Both the position numbers and the translations under genes were made by a program. From Clostridia bacterium (GTDB taxonomy: Bacteria > Bacillota > Clostridia > Oscillospirales > Acutalibacteraceae), in contig JAKSQR010000041.1 of the NCBI GenBank assembly GCA_024404065.1, positions 1 to 10,741 on the forward strand: a DNA stretch of 10,741 nucleotides, given 5' to 3'. The notes under the pieces are model-generated. The model had not been told where the DNA came from. It did not search any database and was given only the letters and a program-made list of their open reading frames with translations. Each line of letters opens with the position of its first letter. The first letter of the stretch is position 1. Shown one piece after another: positions 6,285 to 10,741 of this stretch.

Positions 6285-6554
6285 ATGCCTACACATCGTA
6301 GTATTCCAATGAGAAAATGCACAGGCTGTAATGAAATGAAGCCCAAAAAAGAGCTTATAAGGGTGGTAAGAAGTGCTGAAGGCGAAGTTTCACTTGACCT
6401 TACCGGTAAAAAATCCGGCAGAGGTGCTTATGTATGCCACGATATAAACTGCCTTGTAAAAGCCAGAAAGGCTAAAAGGTTTGAGAGGGCTTTTGCCTGT
6501 GAAATACCCGATGAGGTTTACGAAAAAATGGAGGAAGAGCTTCAGAATGGATAA
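6285..6554 (+). CDS. rnpM: RNase P modulator RnpM (YlxR family)
   Basis: A small basic protein of 89 residues, the usual YlxR length. It shows the family signature MRKCTGCNEMKPKKELIRVVR (9-29), then GRGAYVC (45-51) and a final basic patch KARKAKRFERAF (59-70). Four cysteines, C12, C15, C51 and C56, are spaced as in a metal-site-like cluster. YlxR is found between nusA and ylxQ/infB in Firmicutes; in B. subtilis it has been reported to bind RNase P RNA and modulate that enzyme, hence the name RnpM. The ATG is 8 nt after GGAG (6273-6276). Its last 8 nt overlap the next gene. Confidence 0.92.
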   Translation: MPTHRSIPMRKCTGCNEMKPKKELIRVVRSAEGEVSLDLTGKKSGRGAYVCHDINCLVKARKAKRFERAFACEIPDEVYEKMEEELQNG

Positions 6555-6876
6555 CCCGAAATTGCTTTCACTCCTTGGTATGGCACGCAGAGCAGGCAAG
6601 CTGTGCTGCGGTCATGATGGTGCTGTAGGTGCTATCCGTAAAAAGAGTGCAAAGCTCTGCATTCTTAGCAGTGATTCATCTGAGAGGCTGAGGAAGGAAA
6701 TCAGCCGTGAGGCTGCCTATGAGGGCAGAGATATTCCTGTAGTTACAATGGAGGCTGATATGCAGCTTTTAGGTCACGCCACAGGTCTTAAATCCGCAGT
6801 AATCACAGTTAATGATGAAGGCTTTGCAAATGCAATGCTTAAGCTTGTAAACACAGAGAAGGAGGTTAACGCATGA
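6547..6876 (+). CDS. ylxQ: L7Ae-like ribosomal/RNA-binding protein YlxQ
   Basis: A 109-residue L7Ae/L30e/S12e/Gadd45 fold protein. Recognisable segments are LLGMARRAGKLCCGHD (9-24), AIRKKSAKLCILSSDSS (29-45), IPVVTMEADMQLLGHATG (63-80) and AVITVNDEGFANAML (84-98). This is the typical form of YlxQ, which in the family binds kink-turn-like RNA; its cellular role is poorly defined. I chose the ATG at 6547, which overlaps the end of rnpM by 8 nt and has GGAGG (6530-6534) upstream. A TTG at 6481 would extend it by 22 residues that merely read rnpM in another frame. Its TGA overlaps the infB ATG (ATGA), implying coupled translation. Confidence 0.92.
   Translation: MDNPKLLSLLGMARRAGKLCCGHDGAVGAIRKKSAKLCILSSDSSERLRKEISREAAYEGRDIPVVTMEADMQLLGHATGLKSAVITVNDEGFANAMLKLVNTEKEVNA
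6857..6866 (+). promoter_or_regulatory. Strong ribosome binding site of infB
   Basis: AGAAGGAGGT lies within the 3' end of ylxQ, 6 nt before the infB ATG. It is a near-complete match to the 16S rRNA anti-Shine-Dalgarno and the strongest such site in the operon, which fits the high demand for IF2. Confidence 0.8.
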
Positions 6877-9434
6877 CTATAAAATACAAGATTTCAGAAC
6901 TTGCAAAAGATTTTGACATAAAGCCAAATGACGTTATAGATATTATTCAGGCAAAGTTTGATGTTAAAAAAGCACGTACTGCCAATATGGAAGAGGAAGA
7001 GCTTAACATCGTACTTGAAAAGCTTACAAAGGACCATGAGGTAGATTCACTTGATGCTTATTTTGAAATGACCTCAGGTGGTAAGAAGGAAGAGGTAAAG
7101 GCAGAGGAGAAGCCTGCTGAAAAGCCCGCCGAAAAGAAGGAAGAAAAGAAAGAGGAAAAAGCAGCAGAAAAGCCTGCTGAGAAGCCTCAGGAAAAGAAAA
7201 CTGAGGAAAAGAAGCCTCAGGAGAAGAAGGCTGAAAAGAAGCCTGAGGATAAAAAGCCTGCCGAAAAGAAGGCAGAGAAGCCCGCTGAAAAGGCAGAGAA
7301 AAAGCCTGAGAATAAGCCTCAGGAAAAGAAGGCAGAGGATAAGAAGCCTCAGAATGAGCAGAAAAAGCCCAAGATGCCTCAGATGCCTCAGAATAAACCC
7401 CAGCAGAAAGAAAAGAATAAAGAAAACAAACCCATGCAGCACAGAACAAAGGGCGAGCAGACTACAGTTGACCTTCGTGCCAATAACGTTGACCTTGAAA
7501 AGTACAACGAAAAGTACGAAAACATTGCACCTGCAAGCTCCAAGAATGCTATTGAGCGTGGCGTTTCAAAGCAGAAGATAAATCAGAAGAGCAAGCAGTA
7601 CAATAAGAAGGGCGCAAGCGGTAAAAAGAAAGAAACCGAAAAAGAGCGTCTTGCAAGAATTGCTGCTGAAAGAGCAAAGAAGCCTCAGCTTCAGCTTAAA
7701 ATACCCGATGAAATCACTGTTGGTGAGCTTGCATCTATGCTCAGAATGACCGCTGCCGAGGTTATAAAGAAGCTCTTTATGCTCGGTCAGATGGCTACTA
7801 TCAACGATATGCTGGATTATGATACAGCTGCTATCGTTGCTGAGGAATTAGGCGCAAAGGTTGAGAAGCTTGTTGTAGTTGCTATTGAGGACAGAATTAT
7901 TGACGATAGCGAAGATGACGAAGCAGACCTTGAAAGAAGAGACCCCGTTGTTGTAGTTATGGGTCACGTTGACCATGGTAAGACATCAATTCTTGATGCT
8001 ATCCGTAACACAGCTGTTACTGCAACTGAAGCAGGCGGTATTACTCAGCACATCGGTGCTCACAGAGTATCCATCAACGGCTCAGATATTACATTCCTTG
8101 ATACTCCCGGCCATGCAGCCTTCACATCCATGAGATTAAGAGGCGCTATGGCTACTGATATTGCAATTCTTGTAGTTGCTGCAGATGATGGTATTATGCC
8201 CCAGACAATTGAGGCTATCAGCCACGCAAAGGCAGCAGGCGTTCAGATTATTGTTGCTATCAATAAGATGGATAAGCCCGAAGCTAACCCCGACAGAGTT
8301 CTTCAGCAGCTCACTGAGTATGAGCTTGTTCCCGAAGAGTGGGGCGGCGATACAATCTGCGTTCCCGTTTCTGCTAAAACAAAGATGGGTATTGATTCAC
8401 TTCTTGAGTCCATCCTTCTTGTTGCTGAAATGCAGGAGCTTAAGGCTAACCCCAACCGCTCAGCTAAGGGCGTTGTTATTGAGGCAAGGCTTGATAAGGG
8501 CAGAGGTCCTGTTTCAACCCTCCTTGTTCAGAATGGTACACTTAAATCAGGCGACATCATCGTAGCAGGTACAGCCGTAGGCCGTGTACGTGTTATGACA
8601 GATGATAAGGGCCGTAAGGTTAAGGAAGCAGGCCCCTCAGTTCCTGTTGAAATTATGGGTCTTGCTGAGGTTCCTCAGGCAGGCGACAGCTTTGATGCAG
8701 TTAATGACGAGCGTCTTGCAAGAGAGCTTGTTGAGCAGAGAAAGGCTAAGGCTAAAGAGGAGCAGTTCAAGGAGTACCAGAAGGTTACACTTGAAAATCT
8801 CTTTGATTCAATTAAAGAGGGCGAGCTTAAAGAACTCAATATCATCATCAAGGCTGACGTTCAGGGTTCAGCAGAAGCAGTTAAACAGAGCCTTGTTAAG
8901 CTTTCAAATGATGAGGTTAAGGTAAGAGTTATACACGCAGGTGTTGGTGCTATCAGCGAAAGCGATGTAATGCTTGCTAATGCTTCAAATGCTATTATCG
9001 TAGGCTTTAATGTTCGTCCCGATAACGTTGCTAACGAAAACGCAGAGCGTGACGGTGTTGAGCTCAGATGCTACAGAGTTATCTACGATGCAATCAACGA
9101 TGTTGAGGCTGCTATCAAGGGTATGCTTGCACCTAAGTTCCGTGATGTTGATATCGGTCAGGCTGAGGTTCGTCAGGTTGTTAAAATTTCCTCTGTTGGT
9201 AATATTGCAGGCTGCTATGTTACAACAGGTAAGGTTCTCAGAAATGCAAAGGTACGTGTAGTACGTGACGGCATTGTTGTAGCTGAGGACGAAATGGCAT
9301 CACTTAAGAGATTTAAGGATGACGTTAAGGAAGTTGCCAAGGGCTTTGAATGCGGTATCGGTCTTAACAAGTTCAACGATATCAAAGAGGGCGACATATT
9401 TGAATTCTTCATTACTGAGGAATACAGAGATTAA
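6873..9434 (+). CDS. infB: Translation initiation factor IF-2
   Basis: IF2 is the GTPase that places initiator fMet-tRNA on the 30S subunit and promotes subunit joining. The 853-residue product has an N-terminal IF2_N module (about 1-55, KISELAKDFDIKPNDVIDII), a long Lys/Glu/Pro/Ala/Gln-rich arm (71-189), a second IF2_N-like module (about 276-335), the G domain, and the C-terminal beta-barrel, IF2-specific and fMet-tRNA-binding domains. GTPase motifs are GHVDHGKT (364-371), DTPGH (410-414), NKMD (464-467) and SAK (500-502). The end, with GIGLNKFNDIKEGDIFEFF, is typical. The ATG overlaps the ylxQ stop by 4 nt and has a very strong ribosome binding site. No truncation or frameshift is seen; the arm is long but such arms vary widely in the family. 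Confidence 0.97.
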   Translation: MTIKYKISELAKDFDIKPNDVIDIIQAKFDVKKARTANMEEEELNIVLEKLTKDHEVDSLDAYFEMTSGGKKEEVKAEEKPAEKPAEKKEEKKEEKAAEKPAEKPQEKKTEEKKPQEKKAEKKPEDKKPAEKKAEKPAEKAEKKPENKPQEKKAEDKKPQNEQKKPKMPQMPQNKPQQKEKNKENKPMQHRTKGEQTTVDLRANNVDLEKYNEKYENIAPASSKNAIERGVSKQKINQKSKQYNKKGASGKKKETEKERLARIAAERAKKPQLQLKIPDEITVGELASMLRMTAAEVIKKLFMLGQMATINDMLDYDTAAIVAEELGAKVEKLVVVAIEDRIIDDSEDDEADLERRDPVVVVMGHVDHGKTSILDAIRNTAVTATEAGGITQHIGAHRVSINGSDITFLDTPGHAAFTSMRLRGAMATDIAILVVAADDGIMPQTIEAISHAKAAGVQIIVAINKMDKPEANPDRVLQQLTEYELVPEEWGGDTICVPVSAKTKMGIDSLLESILLVAEMQELKANPNRSAKGVVIEARLDKGRGPVSTLLVQNGTLKSGDIIVAGTAVGRVRVMTDDKGRKVKEAGPSVPVEIMGLAEVPQAGDSFDAVNDERLARELVEQRKAKAKEEQFKEYQKVTLENLFDSIKEGELKELNIIIKADVQGSAEAVKQSLVKLSNDEVKVRVIHAGVGAISESDVMLANASNAIIVGFNVRPDNVANENAERDGVELRCYRVIYDAINDVEAAIKGMLAPKFRDVDIGQAEVRQVVKISSVGNIAGCYVTTGKVLRNAKVRVVRDGIVVAEDEMASLKRFKDDVKEVAKGFECGIGLNKFNDIKEGDIFEFFITEEYRD
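7083..7439 (+). repeat. Lys/Glu/Pro-rich low-complexity repeat inside infB
   Basis: This codes for residues 71-189 of IF2, built from degenerate units such as EKPAEK, EKKAEK and KKPQEKK, ending in a Met/Pro/Gln/Asn/Lys stretch (PKMPQMPQNKPQ). The + strand is strongly purine-rich here, with many AAG, GAG and GAA codons. The arm is expected to be disordered and highly charged. Long open frames on the opposite strand in this region are by-products of the composition. Confidence 0.85.
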
Positions 9435-9444
9435 GAGGTAAAAT

Positions 9445-9819
9445 ATGGCCGGATACAGAATAGACCGTGTGTCTGAAGATATAAAAAGAGAGCTTGCGGC
9501 TATCATCCGTGAGCTTAAAGACCCAAGAGTTCAGGGTAAAATGCTTACAGTAGTTAATGTAGATGTAAGCTCCGATGCATCTTATGCAAAGGTTTATGTA
9601 AGCGCTATGGAGGGTCTTGATACCGCAAAGGTTGCAGTAAAGGGACTTGTAAGTGCTACAGGTTACATCCGCCGTGAGGTAGGCAAGCGCCTTCACCTTC
9701 GCAAAACTCCTGAGCTTAAGTTTGTTGCCGATAATTCCATCGAAATCGGTATGGGCATTACCGGTATGTTAAATAATATGGTTATTAAAGAATTTGAGGA
9801 TGATTCAGATGAGGATTGA
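9445..9819 (+). CDS. rbfA: 30S ribosome-binding factor RbfA
   Basis: RbfA binds the 30S subunit near the 5' end helix of 16S rRNA and aids late maturation and cold adaptation. The 124-residue product is normal in length and KH-like. It shows RIDRVSEDIKRELAAIIRELKDPRV (5-29), LTVVNVDVSSDASYAKVYVS (34-53), GYIRREVGKRLHLRKTPELKF (73-93) and the acidic tail typical of the family. The gene starts 10 nt after infB with a purine-rich site AAGAGG (9434-9439). B. subtilis carries ylxP between infB and rbfA; that gene is absent here. Its 3' end overlaps nrnA by 11 nt. Confidence 0.95.
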   Translation: MAGYRIDRVSEDIKRELAAIIRELKDPRVQGKMLTVVNVDVSSDASYAKVYVSAMEGLDTAKVAVKGLVSATGYIRREVGKRLHLRKTPELKFVADNSIEIGMGITGMLNNMVIKEFEDDSDED

Positions 9820-10741
9820 CCTTAATGAAACCGCAGAAATACTGCTGAATAACGATAATTTCCTGCTCCTGTGTCACGTATCTCCTGATGGTGACACAGT
9901 GGGTAGTGCCACTGCGCTCGCAAGGGCCCTTATGCAAAAGGGCAAAAAGGTACAGGTTAAATGCGGGGATGATTTCGGCAAGGACTTTGACTTTATGTTT
10001 GAGGGCCTTGAGTTTCCCGAATTTGAGCCTGACTGGGTTGTAGCTGTGGATGTGGCAGACCCAAGGCTTCTTGGTGATGAATACAGAGGCTTATATGGTG
10101 ACGAAATTGACCTTTGCATAGATCACCACGCATCAAATGTGGACTATGCTGATATGACCTGCCTTGAGCCTGACTCCGCCTCTGCTGCAGAGATTATTTA
10201 TCAGTTACTCGGCATTATGGGTGCGGAGATTACACCCGAAATAGCATCCTGCCTTTTTACAGGTGTTTCTACCGATACAGGCTGCTTCCGCTTCTCAAAT
10301 ACTACTGTACGCACCTTTGAGATTGCCGCAAAGCTTGCCGAAGCAGGGGCAGATACTTACAATATTATTCAGGTCTTCTTTGAAACAAAAACCAAGACCT
10401 ATGCAGCACTTGAGCGACTTGCCCTTGAGGGTATGATGTTTTACTGCGACGAGAAATGTGCAATTATCACAGTTACTCAGGATATGTATGCAAAAACAGG
10501 CTCCAGTGATGCTGAGACCACAAAGCTTTCCAATCTGCCAAGGCAGGTTGAGGGCGTGCTTGTAGGTGCAGTAATGCGTGAGCTTAAGGACGGCAGCTTC
10601 AAGGTGTCATTACGCACTCATGGTGATATTGATGCCTCCGAAATCTGCAAACGTCTTGGTGGCGGCGGTCACGCAGGTGCCGCAGCCTGCACTATAAACG
10701 CAGGCAGGCAGACAGCCACAAAAATGCTGCTCAAAGAAATC
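9809..10741 (+). CDS. nrnA: DHH/DHHA1 phosphoesterase, NrnA-like nanoRNase/pAp phosphatase (3' end cut by window)
   Basis: This frame runs open from the ATG at 9809 to the window edge, 311 codons with no stop, so only a few C-terminal residues should be missing from a family of about 310-330. NrnA degrades very short RNA oligomers and dephosphorylates 3'-phosphoadenosine 5'-phosphate using divalent metals. The DHH domain has CHVSPDGDTVGS (22-33), VAVDVAD (about 74-80), IDHHASN (104-110) and STDTGCFRFSNTT; the DHHA1 domain ends with GGGGHAGAAAC (284-294), the RNA/substrate-binding motif. The start overlaps rbfA by 11 nt and has GAGG (9796-9799) 9 nt upstream, so translation is probably coupled. 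NrnA after rbfA is common in Clostridia, often followed by truB, which may lie beyond the window. Confidence 0.92.
   Translation, partial: MRIDLNETAEILLNNDNFLLLCHVSPDGDTVGSATALARALMQKGKKVQVKCGDDFGKDFDFMFEGLEFPEFEPDWVVAVDVADPRLLGDEYRGLYGDEIDLCIDHHASNVDYADMTCLEPDSASAAEIIYQLLGIMGAEITPEIASCLFTGVSTDTGCFRFSNTTVRTFEIAAKLAEAGADTYNIIQVFFETKTKTYAALERLALEGMMFYCDEKCAIITVTQDMYAKTGSSDAETTKLSNLPRQVEGVLVGAVMRELKDGSFKVSLRTHGDIDASEICKRLGGGGHAGAAACTINAGRQTATKMLLKEI

Noticed and set aside
7024..7449. Long open frames on the minus strand under the infB repeat arm, reading as Leu/Phe- or Ser/Ala-rich proteins.
   Set aside because: They are the reverse reading of Lys/Glu/Pro-rich codons, which lack reverse-strand stops. 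No start signals or family matches are seen.
8176..8565. Plus-strand alternative frames inside infB (also 8602-8925 and 9010-9261).
   Set aside because: They are shifted readings of conserved IF2 domains without their own start signals.

Overview
This window looks like a chromosomal segment from a low-to-mid GC Gram-positive anaerobe, most plausibly a spore-forming Clostridia lineage such as a gut Oscillospirales/Ruminococcus-like organism. That is an inference from three things: the Firmicutes-type order rimP-nusA-rnpM(ylxR)-ylxQ-infB-rbfA-nrnA, a short NusA without C-terminal acidic repeats, and a SpoIID-domain cell-wall protein. All recognised genes are on the + strand. There are no RNA genes, insertion sequences, CRISPR arrays or phage genes.

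Left part (1-4562) has three cell-envelope genes. A MATE-family multidrug/cation antiporter (50-1435) has an extended -10 element at the window edge and ends at an intrinsic terminator. murD (1609-2952), the D-glutamate-adding ligase of peptidoglycan precursor synthesis, sits behind a consensus sigma-A promoter. It is followed after 62 nt by a putatively secreted or membrane-anchored 505-residue protein (3015-4532) that joins an M23/LytM-like domain to a SpoIID-like domain through a Pro/Thr-rich linker. A second strong terminator with a UUCG loop closes this unit.

Right part (4594 to the end) is the transcription/translation operon. It starts from a near-consensus promoter. Its leader holds a predicted intrinsic terminator (attenuator) directly before the rimP ribosome binding site. 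The genes are rimP (30S maturation), nusA (transcription elongation and termination factor), rnpM/ylxR (RNase P modulator), ylxQ (L7Ae-like RNA-binding protein), infB (translation initiation factor IF2 with a long Lys/Glu/Pro-rich arm), rbfA (30S maturation) and nrnA (DHH/DHHA1 nanoRNase/pAp phosphatase, cut by the window end). Gaps are 20 nt or less and three junctions overlap, so these genes are very probably co-transcribed and partly translationally coupled.

Most of the window is conserved housekeeping DNA. The points most worth a second look are the M23-SpoIID fusion (SpoIID motifs in the order opposite to B. subtilis SpoIID, and a Gln where M23 enzymes normally have a catalytic His) and the rimP leader, where the terminator's left arm is a near copy of the rimP ribosome binding site, so its right arm could pair with either. 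No clearly new multi-gene system is visible.
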